Assembly: GCF_001698815.1 (NCBI RefSeq)
Contig: NZ_LGSI01000051.1
Span: forward strand, 216,053 to 280,052
DNA from: Pseudomonas syringae
GTDB lineage: Bacteria; Pseudomonadota; Gammaproteobacteria; Pseudomonadales; Pseudomonadaceae
Reading direction: 5' to 3'
DNA length: 64,000 bases
The position numbers and the translations under genes were made by a program. Positions 1-8,657 of this stretch are shown one piece after another. How positions within the stretch are numbered: position 1 is the stretch's first letter; every line of letters begins with the position of its first letter. The notes below the pieces were generated by a model. The model saw nothing but the letters and a program-made list of their open reading frames with translations, did no database searches and was not told the DNA's origin.

Positions 1-1
1 T

Positions 2-925
2 ACCGGTGCCCTGGAATTCCAACAGGTTCCACAACGTCTGGGCGTTATCGGCGCTGGCGTTATCGGTCTGGAGCTGGGCTCGGTATGGGCTCGTCTGGGC
101 GCTCAGGTCACTGTTCTGGAAGCGCTGGAGAAATTCATTCCGGCCGCTGACGAAGCCGTTTCCAAAGAAGCCTTGAAAACCTTCACCAAGCAAGGCCTGG
201 ACATCAAGCTGGGCGCTCGCGTGACCGGTTCCAAGGTTAACGGCGAAGAAGTGGTTGTCAGCTACACCGACGCAGCGGGCGAGCAATCGATCACTTTCGA
301 CCGCCTGATCGTGGCCGTTGGTCGTCGTCCGGTGACCACCGACCTGCTGGCTGCGGACAGCGGCGTGGACCTGGATGAGCGCGGTTTCATCTACGTCGAC
401 GACTTCTGCACCACCAGCGTTCCTGGCGTTTATGCAATCGGTGACGTGGTTCGTGGTCTGATGCTGGCCCACAAAGCCTCGGAAGAAGGCATCATGGTTG
501 TCGAGCGTATCAAGGGCCACAAGGCTCAGATGAACTACAATTTGATTCCTTCGGTTATCTACACCCACCCGGAAATCGCATGGGTTGGTAAAACCGAGCA
601 GACCTTGAAGGCTGAAGGCGTTGAAGTTAACGTCGGCACCTTCCCATTCGCAGCCAGCGGCCGCGCAATGGCAGCCAACGATACTGGCGGTTTCGTCAAG
701 ATCATCGCTGACGCCAAGACTGATCGCGTATTGGGCGTTCACGTCATTGGTCCGAGCGCTGCGGAATTGGTACAGCAGGGCGCGATCGCGATGGAATTCG
801 GCAGCAGTGCCGAAGACATCGGCATGATGGTTTTCTCCCATCCGACGCTGTCCGAAGCATTGCATGAAGCTGCTCTGGCTGTGAATGGCGGTGCCATCCA
901 CATCCAGAACCGCAAAAAACGCTAA
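2..925 (+). CDS. lpdG: dihydrolipoyl dehydrogenase (E3), 5'-truncated by the window edge
   Basis: Flavoprotein E3 reoxidises the lipoyl groups of the 2-oxoglutarate dehydrogenase E2 and passes electrons to NAD+. The reading frame is open from base 2, so about 307 C-terminal residues are present. The N-terminal FAD domain with the redox-active disulphide lies outside the window. Visible motifs are the NAD-binding GVIGAGVIGLELG, the FAD-contact motif YAIGDVV, and the C-terminal interface motif HPTLSEALHEAA, which carries the catalytic His-Glu pair. It is followed by sucC and sucD, which fits the sucAB-lpdG-sucCD operon of Pseudomonas and the LpdG rather than the Lpd3 or LpdV paralogue. The operon position is the main reason for the symbol. 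Confidence 0.93.
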   Translation, partial: TGALEFQQVPQRLGVIGAGVIGLELGSVWARLGAQVTVLEALEKFIPAADEAVSKEALKTFTKQGLDIKLGARVTGSKVNGEEVVVSYTDAAGEQSITFDRLIVAVGRRPVTTDLLAADSGVDLDERGFIYVDDFCTTSVPGVYAIGDVVRGLMLAHKASEEGIMVVERIKGHKAQMNYNLIPSVIYTHPEIAWVGKTEQTLKAEGVEVNVGTFPFAASGRAMAANDTGGFVKIIADAKTDRVLGVHVIGPSAAELVQQGAIAMEFGSSAEDIGMMVFSHPTLSEALHEAALAVNGGAIHIQNRKKR

Positions 926-940
926 GACAATAAGAGAAAC

Positions 941-961
941 CACGACGGACTGCCCGTCGTG
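941..961 (+). other. hairpin in the lpdG-sucC intergenic region
   Basis: Perfect 8-bp inverted repeat (CACGACGG at 941-948, CCGTCGTG at 954-961) with a 5-nt loop, about 16 bases after the lpdG stop. No T-tract follows, so it is not a classical terminator. It is more likely a 3'-end stabiliser or processing hairpin. Confidence 0.5.
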
Positions 962-1085
962 AGCCTTGCGAGCAAGACTCACCGCGGAATGTCCGCCGGA
1001 CTCGACCTCTGAGGTGTTCTCTGAAACCTGACGGACCCACGCGGTTTGCCAGGTTTCGGGGCCGCCGGGAGTAGCGGTCACAGGT

Positions 1086-1112
1086 GGTGCGGCACGCCAG
1101 ACGTGCAGCACC
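1086..1112 (+). other. GC-rich hairpin upstream of sucC
   Basis: Inverted repeat GGTGC-G-GCACG (1086-1096) and CGTGC-A-GCACC (1102-1112), loop CCAGA, ending about 35 bases before the sucC start. There is no T-tract. It may be a leader structure affecting sucC expression relative to lpdG, or a processing site. The fold is seen in the sequence; the function is inferred. Confidence 0.45.
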
Positions 1113-1146
1113 GAATGCGCAGTACCTAACGAAGACGGTAATAAGC

Positions 1147-2313
1147 ATGAATCTTCACGAGTATCAGGGTAAGCAGCTGTTCGCTGAATACGGCCTGCCA
1201 GTATCCAAAGGCTACGCAGTAGACACCCCGGAAGCAGCAGCAGAAGCGTGCGACAAGATTGGCGGCACTGAATGGGTTGTCAAAGCCCAGGTTCACGCTG
1301 GTGGTCGCGGTAAAGCGGGTGGCGTCAAGCTGGTTCGCAGCAAAGAAGACGCGGCAGCCTTCGCACAGCAATGGCTGGGCAAGCGTCTGGTGACTTACCA
1401 GACCGACGCCAACGGTCAGCCAGTGACCAAGATCCTGGTTGAGTCCTGCACCGACATCGCTAAAGAGCTGTATCTCGGCGCTGTAGTGGATCGTTCGAGC
1501 CGTCGTATCGTGTTCATGGCTTCCACTGAAGGTGGCGTGGACATCGAGAAAATCGCTCACGACACTCCTGAGAAGATTCTCAAAGCCACTATCGATCCAC
1601 TGGTTGGCGCTCAGCCATTCCAGGGTCGCGATCTGGCTTTCCAGCTGGGTCTGGAAGGCAAGCAGGTCACTCAGTTCGCCAAGATCTTCACCGGTCTGGC
1701 CAAACTGTTCCAGGACCATGACCTGGCTCTGCTGGAAGTGAACCCGCTGGTTATCAAGGCTGACGGCGATCTGCACTGCCTGGACGCCAAGATCAACATT
1801 GACGCCAACGCCATGTACCGTCAGCCAAAGCTGAAGGCTTTTCACGATCCATCGCAAGATGATCCACGTGAAGCCCATGCTGCCAAGTTCGAACTGAACT
1901 ACGTGGCGCTGGAAGGTAACATCGGTTGCATGGTCAACGGTGCTGGCTTGGCCATGGGTACCATGGACATCGTCAACCTGCATGGCGGCAAACCTGCCAA
2001 CTTCCTCGACGTTGGTGGCGGCGCAACCAAGGAACGCGTTACCGAAGCGTTCAAGATCATCCTGTCCGACAGCAATGTCGCCGCAGTATTGGTCAACATC
2101 TTCGGCGGCATCGTTCGTTGCGACATGATTGCCGAAGGCATCATCGGTGCAGTGAAAGAAGTCGGCGTTAAAATCCCGGTTGTTGTTCGCCTTGAAGGCA
2201 ACAACGCTGAACTGGGCGCTAAAGTACTGGCAGAAAGCGGTTTGAACATCATCGCAGCTACCAGCCTGACCGACGCTGCTCAACAAGTTGTCAAAGCTGC
2301 GGAGGGCAAGTAA
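1147..2313 (+). CDS. sucC: succinate-CoA ligase (ADP-forming), beta subunit
   Basis: Beta subunit (388 aa, the family's usual length) of succinyl-CoA synthetase, the TCA-cycle step that makes ATP or GTP from succinyl-CoA. The N-terminal ATP-grasp domain carries KAQVHAGGRGKAGGVK, and the C-terminal CoA-ligase domain carries NIFGGIVRCD. The ATG at 1147 gives the canonical MNLHEYQGK start; an in-frame ATG at 1084 would add 21 unconserved residues and overlap a leader hairpin. The stop codon overlaps the sucD start by one base (TAATG), indicating translational coupling of the two subunits. Confidence 0.97.
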   Translation: MNLHEYQGKQLFAEYGLPVSKGYAVDTPEAAAEACDKIGGTEWVVKAQVHAGGRGKAGGVKLVRSKEDAAAFAQQWLGKRLVTYQTDANGQPVTKILVESCTDIAKELYLGAVVDRSSRRIVFMASTEGGVDIEKIAHDTPEKILKATIDPLVGAQPFQGRDLAFQLGLEGKQVTQFAKIFTGLAKLFQDHDLALLEVNPLVIKADGDLHCLDAKINIDANAMYRQPKLKAFHDPSQDDPREAHAAKFELNYVALEGNIGCMVNGAGLAMGTMDIVNLHGGKPANFLDVGGGATKERVTEAFKIILSDSNVAAVLVNIFGGIVRCDMIAEGIIGAVKEVGVKIPVVVRLEGNNAELGAKVLAESGLNIIAATSLTDAAQQVVKAAEGK

Positions 2314-3194
2314 TGAGCGTCCTGATCAATAAAGACACCAAAGTAATCTGCCAGGGCTTCACCGGTTCGCAGGGTACTTTCCACTCCGAGCAAGCCATTG
2401 CCTACGGCACCAAAATGGTTGGCGGCGTGACTCCAGGCAAAGGCGGCACCACGCACCTGAACCTGCCAGTGTTCAACACTGTGAAAGAAGCGGTAGAAAC
2501 CACTGGCGCTACTGCCAGCGTAATCTACGTTCCTGCTCCTTTCTGCAAGGATTCCATCCTTGAAGCAGCATTCGCCGGCATCAAGCTGATCGTGTGCATC
2601 ACCGAAGGCATTCCTACCCTGGACATGCTGGATGCCAAGGTCAAGTGCGACGAGCTGGGCGTGGTCCTGATCGGCCCTAACTGCCCAGGCGTGATCACTC
2701 CGGGCGAATGCAAGATCGGCATCATGCCAGGTCACATTCACTTGCCAGGCAAAGTAGGCATCGTGTCGCGTTCCGGCACCCTGACTTACGAAGCTGTGAA
2801 GCAGACTACTGACGCCGGTTTCGGTCAGTCGACTTGCGTTGGTATTGGTGGTGACCCGATTCCTGGTTCCAACTTCATCGATATCCTGAAGTTGTTCCAG
2901 GAAGACCCGAAGACCGAAGCGATCGTCATGATCGGTGAGATCGGCGGTTCGGCTGAAGAAGAAGCGGCTGCCTACATCAAGGCACACGTAACCAAGCCGG
3001 TTGTTTCCTACATCGCTGGTGTGACTGCCCCTGCGGGCAAGCGCATGGGCCATGCTGGCGCAATCATCTCCGGCGGCAAAGGTACTGCAGACGAGAAGTT
3101 CGCAGCACTGGAAGACGCTGGCGTGAAAACCGTGCGTTCCCTGGCTGACATCGGTAAGGCTTTGGCCGAGCTGACTGGTTGGGCTGTCAAGTAA
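2313..3194 (+). CDS. sucD: succinate-CoA ligase (ADP-forming), alpha subunit
   Basis: Alpha subunit (293 aa), which binds CoA and carries the phosphohistidine intermediate. The N-terminal Rossmann/CoA-binding motif is GFTGSQGTFHSEQA. The active-site loop is GHAGAIISGG, with His247 the expected phosphorylated residue. GPNCPGVITP and SRSGTLTYE are also family signatures. Its start overlaps the sucC stop by one base. A strong hairpin terminator follows about 30 bp downstream and closes the operon. Confidence 0.97.
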   Translation: MSVLINKDTKVICQGFTGSQGTFHSEQAIAYGTKMVGGVTPGKGGTTHLNLPVFNTVKEAVETTGATASVIYVPAPFCKDSILEAAFAGIKLIVCITEGIPTLDMLDAKVKCDELGVVLIGPNCPGVITPGECKIGIMPGHIHLPGKVGIVSRSGTLTYEAVKQTTDAGFGQSTCVGIGGDPIPGSNFIDILKLFQEDPKTEAIVMIGEIGGSAEEEAAAYIKAHVTKPVVSYIAGVTAPAGKRMGHAGAIISGGKGTADEKFAALEDAGVKTVRSLADIGKALAELTGWAVK

Positions 3195-3223
3195 GCTTCT
3201 GCTTACCTGATCGAGCAATCGAC

Positions 3224-3247
3224 AAAGGCCACCTTCGGGTGGCCTTT
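3224..3247 (+). terminator. rho-independent terminator of the suc operon
   Basis: Perfect 10-bp stem AAAGGCCACC/GGTGGCCTTT closed by a TTCG tetraloop, 29 bases after the sucD stop. The stem's own T-run serves as the U-tract. Confidence 0.85.
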
Positions 3248-3270
3248 GTGCGTTATGGGATATAGCACTT

Positions 3271-3357
3271 GTTGGAGCGAGGCTTGCCCGCGAAGGCGTT
3301 CGTTCAGCCGACCGCAATGCTGGTAGGGGAACCGCTTCGCGGGCAGGCCTCGCCAAC
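3271..3357. repeat. REP doublet (divergent REPIN), GGAGCGAGGCTTGCCCGCGA type
   Basis: Two inverted copies of the Pseudomonas REP sequence (left copy begins GTTGGAGCGAGGCTTGC, right copy ends GCGGGCAGGCCTCGCCAAC) enclose a spacer of about 40 bp. It is 87 bp, and its interior differs from the 88-bp copies elsewhere in the window. The remaining 220 bp up to brnQ shows no gene. It must hold the brnQ promoter, but I cannot place -35/-10 boxes with confidence. Confidence 0.8.
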
Positions 3358-3576
3358 GGATTTCCAGCGTTCAGAAAAGGTGCGTTCATCGCCCGGTGCG
3401 CCCTCTATCAGTGCAAAACACACGCAAATTGGTTAGGCTAGCGGCCATTTTGTGCAGGGTGGTTCTCACAAGGAGTCACCGCACAGTCAGGTCGGTCCTA
3501 AAAGGGCTGGCAGCATTTCCCTTATCCGCCGGGAAATCTCCTCTAAATTTCGATTTGAATGTGTGGTTTCCTTCTG

Positions 3577-4890
3577 ATGAAAGTGTTGAAAGGCCGGGAC
3601 ATCCTGGCACTTGGTTTTATGACGTTTGCCCTGTTTGTCGGGGCTGGCAATATCATCTTCCCCCCGATCGTTGGTTTGCAGGCTGGTCCCCATGTGTGGA
3701 TGGCTGCGCTCGGCTTTCTGGTCACTGCGGTAGGTCTACCGGTGATCACGATCATCGCTCTGGCCAAGGTCGGCGGCGCCATGGATGCGTTGAGCAGCCC
3801 GATTGGCAAGGTCGCCGGTGGGATTCTCGCAGCGGTGTGCTATCTGGCGGTGGGTCCGCTGTTCGCCACGCCGCGAACGGCCACTGTCTCGTTTGAAGTA
3901 GGCCTCGCGCCTCTGACAGGCGACAGCCCGATGGCGTTGTTTCTGTACAGTCTGGTGTATTTCGCGGTGGTGTTCTGGGTTTCGCTGTATCCGGGGCGTC
4001 TGCTGGATACCGTGGGCCGCTTTCTGGCGCCCTTGAAAATCATCGCTCTCGCGGTGCTGGGCATTGCGGCCTTCGCGCTGCCTGCCGGGGATGTCGGGAT
4101 TGCCGAGCCTGCGTATGCTGCGGCTCCGTTCTCCCAAGGTTTCATCAACGGCTACCTGACCATGGACACGCTTGGCGCGCTGGTCTTCGGGATCGTCATC
4201 GTCAATGCCATTCGCTCACGTGGTGTCGAGTCGCCAGCCTTGATCACCCGTTACGCAATCATCGCCGGCCTGATCGCCGGGGTAGGGCTGGCGCTGGTTT
4301 ATATCAGTCTGTTCCGCCTCGGTTCCGGGAGTCACGCGGTGGCGGCCGGGGCGAGCAACGGCGCGGCGGTGCTGCATGCTTACGTGCAACACACCTTCGG
4401 CTCCTTGGGCAGCGGCTTCCTGGCGGTATTGATTTCCCTGGCGTGTCTGGTGACCGCCGTGGGCCTGACCTGCGCCTGTGCCGAGTATTTCAGTCAGGTG
4501 CTGCCGTTGTCCTATAAAGCCCTGGTTTTGATTCTGGCGCTGTTCTCGTTGCTGGTATCTAATCTGGGCCTGACCAAGCTGATCATGTTCTCGATCCCGG
4601 TGCTGACGGCTATTTACCCGCCTTGCATCGTTCTTGTGGCCCTGAGCTTCTGCAAGGATTTCTGGCAATCCCAAAGCCGGATCGTCGCGCCAGTCATGCT
4701 GGTGGCAGCGGTGTTTGGCGTTATCGATGCGATAAAGGGCGCAGGTTTTGCTGACCGCATGCCGCACACCCTGGCAAATCTGCCGCTGAGCGATCAAGGC
4801 CTGGCCTGGCTGGTGCCGTCCTTGATGATGCTGGTTGTTGCGTTCGTGATCGATCGTGCGCTGGGCAAGCGAAGCGAAGCGCTGGCATGA
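3577..4890 (+). CDS. brnQ: branched-chain amino acid:cation symporter, BrnQ/BraB family
   Basis: Inner-membrane LIV-II type carrier importing Leu, Ile and Val with Na+ or H+. The 437-aa protein is almost wholly hydrophobic, compatible with 12 membrane helices. It has the family N-terminus LKGRDILALGFMTFALFVGA and the NIIFPP motif in helix 1. I chose ATG 3577 because an upstream in-frame ATG at 3559 adds only MCGFLL, which the family does not share. It is monocistronic and ends before a bidirectional terminator. In PAO1 the sucCD neighbour is braB, so braB is an equally valid name. Confidence 0.92.
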   Translation: MKVLKGRDILALGFMTFALFVGAGNIIFPPIVGLQAGPHVWMAALGFLVTAVGLPVITIIALAKVGGAMDALSSPIGKVAGGILAAVCYLAVGPLFATPRTATVSFEVGLAPLTGDSPMALFLYSLVYFAVVFWVSLYPGRLLDTVGRFLAPLKIIALAVLGIAAFALPAGDVGIAEPAYAAAPFSQGFINGYLTMDTLGALVFGIVIVNAIRSRGVESPALITRYAIIAGLIAGVGLALVYISLFRLGSGSHAVAAGASNGAAVLHAYVQHTFGSLGSGFLAVLISLACLVTAVGLTCACAEYFSQVLPLSYKALVLILALFSLLVSNLGLTKLIMFSIPVLTAIYPPCIVLVALSFCKDFWQSQSRIVAPVMLVAAVFGVIDAIKGAGFADRMPHTLANLPLSDQGLAWLVPSLMMLVVAFVIDRALGKRSEALA

Positions 4891-4960
4891 CACGTATTCC
4901 AAAGGTCGGAAGGCTGATGTTTAGCCAATACGCGATCTGAAAGTCATCTGCCAAAAACTA

Positions 4961-4986
4961 ATAAAGCCCGCAATTGCGGGCTTTAT
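4961..4986. terminator. bidirectional terminator between brnQ and the convergent lipoprotein gene
   Basis: Perfect palindrome ATAAAGCCCGCA/TGCGGGCTTTAT with A-rich and T-rich flanks on both sides, so it can terminate transcripts from either direction. Confidence 0.85.
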
Positions 4987-5005
4987 TATCTGAAGACTTC
5001 TCAGC

Positions 5006-5263
5006 TTACTTGGTCGTGGTTGGCGCCGGGGCCTGACCATTGGCTTCTTTTGCGCGCTGTTGAGCGGCTTCTGCATTTTTCTGTGCAGCTTCCTGGCTTT
5101 CTTTAGCGGCGTCGTTCACTTTATCCTGAGCCTTCGCCATCGACTCCTGGGATTCCTGTGCAGCTTTGTTGGCATCTTGCTGGGTGTTTTCGGACTTCTT
5201 GTCACAGGCGGCAAGGCCCAAAGTGGCAGAAAGCATCAAGGCATAAGCTAAAGATTTGCGCAT
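5006..5263 (-). CDS. small alanine/glutamine-rich lipoprotein
   Basis: An 85-residue predicted lipoprotein. Residues 1-20 form a signal peptide ending in the lipobox LAAC (acylated Cys20), followed by DKK. The mature part is a highly charged Ala/Gln/Glu/Lys segment (repeated AAQ, AKE and AQ heptad-like patterns) predicted to be helical or coiled coil, with a PAPTTTK tail. The composition recalls small Lpp/OprI-like or stress-induced lipoproteins, but there is no recognisable domain and no function is assigned. Convergent with brnQ. An AAGGAG-type site lies just upstream of the ATG on the minus strand. Confidence 0.75.
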   Translation of the reverse strand: MRKSLAYALMLSATLGLAACDKKSENTQQDANKAAQESQESMAKAQDKVNDAAKESQEAAQKNAEAAQQRAKEANGQAPAPTTTK

Positions 5264-5640
5264 GGGGTATTTCTCCTTATTGAATATCTACGAGCCTTCG
5301 AGCATTGGGCTTTTCATTAAGTTCCAGCCATCGTTCAGATAGATTGTGTTTGCGTATCAAGGGCTTCGCGTTGAGTCCGCGACGGCACCGAAGCATTTTG
5401 CAACTACTGCAGCCGGGAAATGAAAGTCGCACATGCGTGAAACCGTCGTACTTGAGCGTGCCAAGCGTTCCCCTGCGGCGTTGCCCGCTTGTCCGGTTTC
5501 CGTTCGGGCGTCATGCGTGCCGACACAAATGGCATGACGCCGGTGCTGGCTTATTCCGAGAAAATCATTGGGATTGGCCTCGTCTTGCCGTTCATTGCGT
5601 GGGCTGCGCTCGAAGAATTGCCGAAGCTGAATTGCGCGCC
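5264..5640. other. non-coding stretch upstream of the htpG promoter
   Basis: About 380 bp without a convincing gene. Two overlapping plus-strand ORFs exist (5305-5727, and 5489-5671 with a hydrophobic middle containing IIGIGLVLPFIAWAALEEL). Neither has a good ribosome site or a recognisable family, and both run into the htpG promoter. The hydrophobic one could be a relic of a lost membrane protein. Confidence 0.35.
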
Positions 5641-5668
5641 CTTGAAATCCCGGTCCCAGCCCCCACTT
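5641..5668 (+). promoter_or_regulatory. RpoH (sigma-32) heat-shock promoter of htpG
   Basis: CTTGAAA (5641-5647), 13-bp spacer, CCCCACTT (5661-5668). This closely matches the sigma-32 consensus CTTGAAA-N11-16-CCCCATNT. It lies about 75 bp before the htpG start, the expected position for a heat-shock gene. Confidence 0.8.
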
Positions 5669-5743
5669 TGATGACTACCCGCCGCCCGACACAGATTCAT
5701 GTCTTGTCTGGTGGCTTTGCCATCTGATTGGAGTTTGATGACC

Positions 5744-7648
5744 ATGAGTGTGGAAACTCAAAAGGAAACCCTGGGCTTCCAGACCGAGGTAAAGCAGCTG
5801 CTGCACCTCATGATCCATTCGCTGTATTCCAACAAGGAAATTTTCCTTCGCGAATTGATCTCGAACGCCTCTGACGCCGTCGATAAACTGCGCTTCGAAG
5901 CACTGTCCAAACCGGACCTGCTTGAAGGCGGCGCCGAGCTGAAAATCCGTGTGAGCTTCGACAAGGACGCGAAAACCGTCACCCTCGAAGACAACGGCAT
6001 TGGCATGAGCCGGGAAGATGTGATCACCCATCTGGGTACCATCGCCAAATCCGGCACTGCAGATTTCATGAAAAACCTTTCTGGCGATCAGAAAAAGGAT
6101 TCACACCTGATCGGTCAGTTCGGCGTGGGCTTCTATTCGGCCTTCATCGTTGCCGATCAAGTCGAAGTGTTCAGCCGCCGTGCCGGCTCGCCTGCCAGCG
6201 AAGGCGTGCATTGGTCCTCCAAGGGCGAAGGCGAGTTTGAAGTCGCTACCCTGGAAAAAGCCGAGCGCGGTACGCGTATTGTCCTGCACCTGAAAAGTGC
6301 TGAAGATGAATTCGCCGACGGTTACCGTCTGCGCAACATCATCAAGAAATATTCCGATCACATCGCTTTGCCGATCGAGCTGCCGAAAGAACAGGCCGCT
6401 GCCGAAGGTGAAGAAGTGCCTGCCGTTGAATGGGAAACCGTCAACCGCGCCAGCGCACTCTGGACCCGTTCGCGCACTGAAGTGAAGGACGAGGAGTACC
6501 AGGAATTCTACAAACACGTTGCCCATGACTTCGAGAACCCGCTGAGCTGGAGCCATAACAAGGTTGAAGGCAAGCTGGAATACACCTCGCTGCTCTACGT
6601 GCCGGCCCGTGCTCCGTTCGACCTGTATCAACGTGAAGCGCCGCGTGGCTTGAAGCTGTACGTGCAGCGCGTATTCGTCATGGATCAGGCCGAGTCGTTC
6701 CTGCCGCTGTACATGCGCTTCATCAAGGGCGTGGTCGACTCCAATGACCTGTCCCTGAACGTGTCCCGGGAAATCCTGCAGAAAGACCCGATCATCGATT
6801 CGATGAAGTCCGCGCTGACCAAGCGTGTGCTGGACATGCTGGAAAAACTGGCGAAGAACGAGCCTGAGCAATACAAGGGTTTCTGGAAGAACTTCGGTCA
6901 GGTCATGAAAGAAGGCCCGGCAGAAGATTTCGCCAACAAGGAAAAAATCGCCGGCCTGCTGCGTTTCGCTTCGACTCACGAAGAGAGCGGCGAGCAAGTC
7001 GTTGCCCTGGCCGAATACCTGGCTCGCGCCAAGGACGGTCAGGACAAGATTTACTACCTGACCGGCGAGACCTACGCCCAGGTCAAAAACAGCCCGCACC
7101 TTGAAGTCTTCCGCAAGAAAGGCATCGAAGTACTGCTGTTGACCGATCGCATCGACGAGTGGCTGATGAGCTATCTCAGCGACTTCGACGGCAAGGGTTT
7201 TGTCGATGTGGCGCGTGGTGATCTGGATCTGGGCAAGCTTGATTCCGAAGAGGACAAGAAGGCTCAGGAAGAAATCGCCAAGGATAAGGAAGGTCTTATC
7301 GAGCGTTTGAAAGCCGCGCTGGGCGAGTCCGTCAGTGAAGTGCGGGTTTCCCATCGTCTGACCGACTCTCCGGCAATCCTGGCCATTGGCGAGGCTGATC
7401 TGGGCATGCAGATGCGCCAGATCCTCGAAGCCAGCGGGCAGAAGGTTCCGGACTCCAAGCCGATTTTCGAATTCAACCCGGCGCACCCACTGATTGGCAA
7501 GCTGGACGCCGAGCAGAGCGAAGAGCGCTTCGGCGATCTGTCGCACATCCTGTTCGATCAGGCGGCACTGGCCGCAGGTGACAGCCTGAAAGATCCGGCT
7601 GCTTACGTGCGCAGGCTGAACAAGCTGCTCGTTGAACTGTCGGTTTAA
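5744..7648 (+). CDS. htpG: molecular chaperone HtpG (bacterial Hsp90)
   Basis: Dimeric ATP-dependent cytosolic chaperone of 634 aa, the normal bacterial length. The N-terminal GHKL ATPase domain shows the ATP-lid motifs ELISNASDA, DNGIGMSREDVI and GQFGVGFYSAF. The middle domain includes SLNVSREILQ, and the C-terminal dimerisation domain follows. The start is set at ATG 5744 (MSVETQKETLGF), matching known Pseudomonas HtpG. An ATG two codons earlier (5738) lies closer to the GGAG at about 5728 and cannot be excluded. A sigma-32 promoter precedes it and a TTCG-loop terminator follows. Confidence 0.97.
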   Translation: MSVETQKETLGFQTEVKQLLHLMIHSLYSNKEIFLRELISNASDAVDKLRFEALSKPDLLEGGAELKIRVSFDKDAKTVTLEDNGIGMSREDVITHLGTIAKSGTADFMKNLSGDQKKDSHLIGQFGVGFYSAFIVADQVEVFSRRAGSPASEGVHWSSKGEGEFEVATLEKAERGTRIVLHLKSAEDEFADGYRLRNIIKKYSDHIALPIELPKEQAAAEGEEVPAVEWETVNRASALWTRSRTEVKDEEYQEFYKHVAHDFENPLSWSHNKVEGKLEYTSLLYVPARAPFDLYQREAPRGLKLYVQRVFVMDQAESFLPLYMRFIKGVVDSNDLSLNVSREILQKDPIIDSMKSALTKRVLDMLEKLAKNEPEQYKGFWKNFGQVMKEGPAEDFANKEKIAGLLRFASTHEESGEQVVALAEYLARAKDGQDKIYYLTGETYAQVKNSPHLEVFRKKGIEVLLLTDRIDEWLMSYLSDFDGKGFVDVARGDLDLGKLDSEEDKKAQEEIAKDKEGLIERLKAALGESVSEVRVSHRLTDSPAILAIGEADLGMQMRQILEASGQKVPDSKPIFEFNPAHPLIGKLDAEQSEERFGDLSHILFDQAALAAGDSLKDPAAYVRRLNKLLVELSV

Positions 7649-7662
7649 CACGACGTGTTACA

Positions 7663-7684
7663 AAAACCCGCTTCGGCGGGTTTT
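7663..7684 (+). terminator. rho-independent terminator of htpG
   Basis: Perfect stem AAAACCCGC/GCGGGTTTT with a TTCG tetraloop, 14 bases after the htpG stop. Confidence 0.88.
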
Positions 7685-7731
7685 CTGATTTTGGTCCGTG
7701 CATTTTTCTTTCAATGATTGAGGAGTCAGCG

Positions 7732-8463
7732 ATGAGCAGCAACGTTACTGTCAGTTCCGTGGTGTACCAGATTGATGGCCAGCCGTACGAAAGCCGTCTC
7801 GTATTTGACTCCGGCGATGCTTCGTCGCGTCCGGGCCTGTTGATGGCGCCCAACTGGATGGGTGTCAGCGAAGGTGCCGAGAAAATCGCCCAGTCCGTGG
7901 CCGAGCAAGGTTATGTGGTATTGCTGGTGGATCTCTACGGGCAGGGCGCACGCCCGCAGAACGCTGATGAAGCGGGCGCCGCGATGATGCCTCTCAAGAA
8001 TGATCGCGCTGAACTGCGCAAGCGCATGCAGGCGGCTCTTGAGCAACTGCTGAGCCAGACCGACGCGCCGGTCGATGCCGACAAAGTCGCCACGTTCGGC
8101 TTCTGCTTCGGTGGTTGCTGCTCACTGGAACTGGCTCGCACCGGCGCTAATCTGAAGGCCGCCGTGTCGTTCCATGGCACGCTGGACACGCCGAATCCGG
8201 CTGATGCGAACAACATCAAAGGCTCGGTTCTGGTTCTGCACGGCGCTGCCGATCCCTTGGTACCAAAAGAGCAACTGCCCGCCTTCGAAGCCGAGATGGA
8301 CGCAGCAGGCATCGATTGGCAGCTGACCAGCTACGGCGGCGCGGTGCATTCGTTCACCGATCCCGAGGCTCAGACTCCAGGCAAAATGATGTACGACGCC
8401 AGGACGGCGAAACGTGCGTTCGCATCGATGCATAATCTGCTGGATGAAGTGTTCAAGGACTGA
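7732..8463 (+). CDS. dienelactone hydrolase family protein
   Basis: Alpha/beta-hydrolase of the dienelactone hydrolase family (243 aa). The nucleophile elbow is G-F-C-F-G-G, so the nucleophile is cysteine as in DLH. An Asp follows at HGAADPLVP and the His at GAVHSFTD. The biological substrate is unknown; many such proteins are general carboxylesterases unrelated to chlorocatechol breakdown, and no catechol genes lie nearby. The start is ATG 7732, preceded by TGAGGAG at about 7 bases; an upstream in-frame ATG (7714) would skip this site. In PAO1 the same gene also follows htpG. Confidence 0.88.
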   Translation: MSSNVTVSSVVYQIDGQPYESRLVFDSGDASSRPGLLMAPNWMGVSEGAEKIAQSVAEQGYVVLLVDLYGQGARPQNADEAGAAMMPLKNDRAELRKRMQAALEQLLSQTDAPVDADKVATFGFCFGGCCSLELARTGANLKAAVSFHGTLDTPNPADANNIKGSVLVLHGAADPLVPKEQLPAFEAEMDAAGIDWQLTSYGGAVHSFTDPEAQTPGKMMYDARTAKRAFASMHNLLDEVFKD

Positions 8464-8567
8464 TTCAGTTTCGCCGGTATGGTGTACGCCTGGTGACGAA
8501 CCTGAGGGGGATTCTATGTTTGGCGGCAACCCTCAGACGCCGCCGATGAGTTGTCTGAGCCGATGTC

Positions 8568-8639
8568 CTCCCGGATAAATCCGGTCCTACAGAATCGCGC
8601 CGATTTCGAAATCGTAGGAGCGAATTCATTCGCTCCTAC
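8568..8639. repeat. REP fragments, CCGGTCCTAC and GTAGGAGCGAAT types
   Basis: Two short palindromic REP units in tandem: CCTCCCGGAT...ATCCGGTCCTAC (8568-8594) and a compact palindrome GTAGGAGCGAAT/ATTCGCTCCTAC around 8614-8639. Together with the 88-bp REPIN that follows they fill the 340-bp gap between the hydrolase and pirin genes, where I see no coding sequence. Confidence 0.7.
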
Positions 8640-8657
8640 GAGGACGGCGCTGAACCC

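Noticed and set aside
1126..2286. 386-aa minus-strand ORF opposite sucC
   Set aside because: It mirrors sucC exactly, has no recognisable domain or ribosome site, and is a typical high-GC antisense shadow.
5305..5727. 140-aa ORF before htpG
   Set aside because: Runs through the heat-shock promoter and ribosome site of htpG, with Arg/His-rich non-conserved content. At best a relic.
6101..7651. 516-aa minus-strand ORF opposite htpG
   Set aside because: Antisense to a clear Hsp90 gene; composition is that of a frame shadow.
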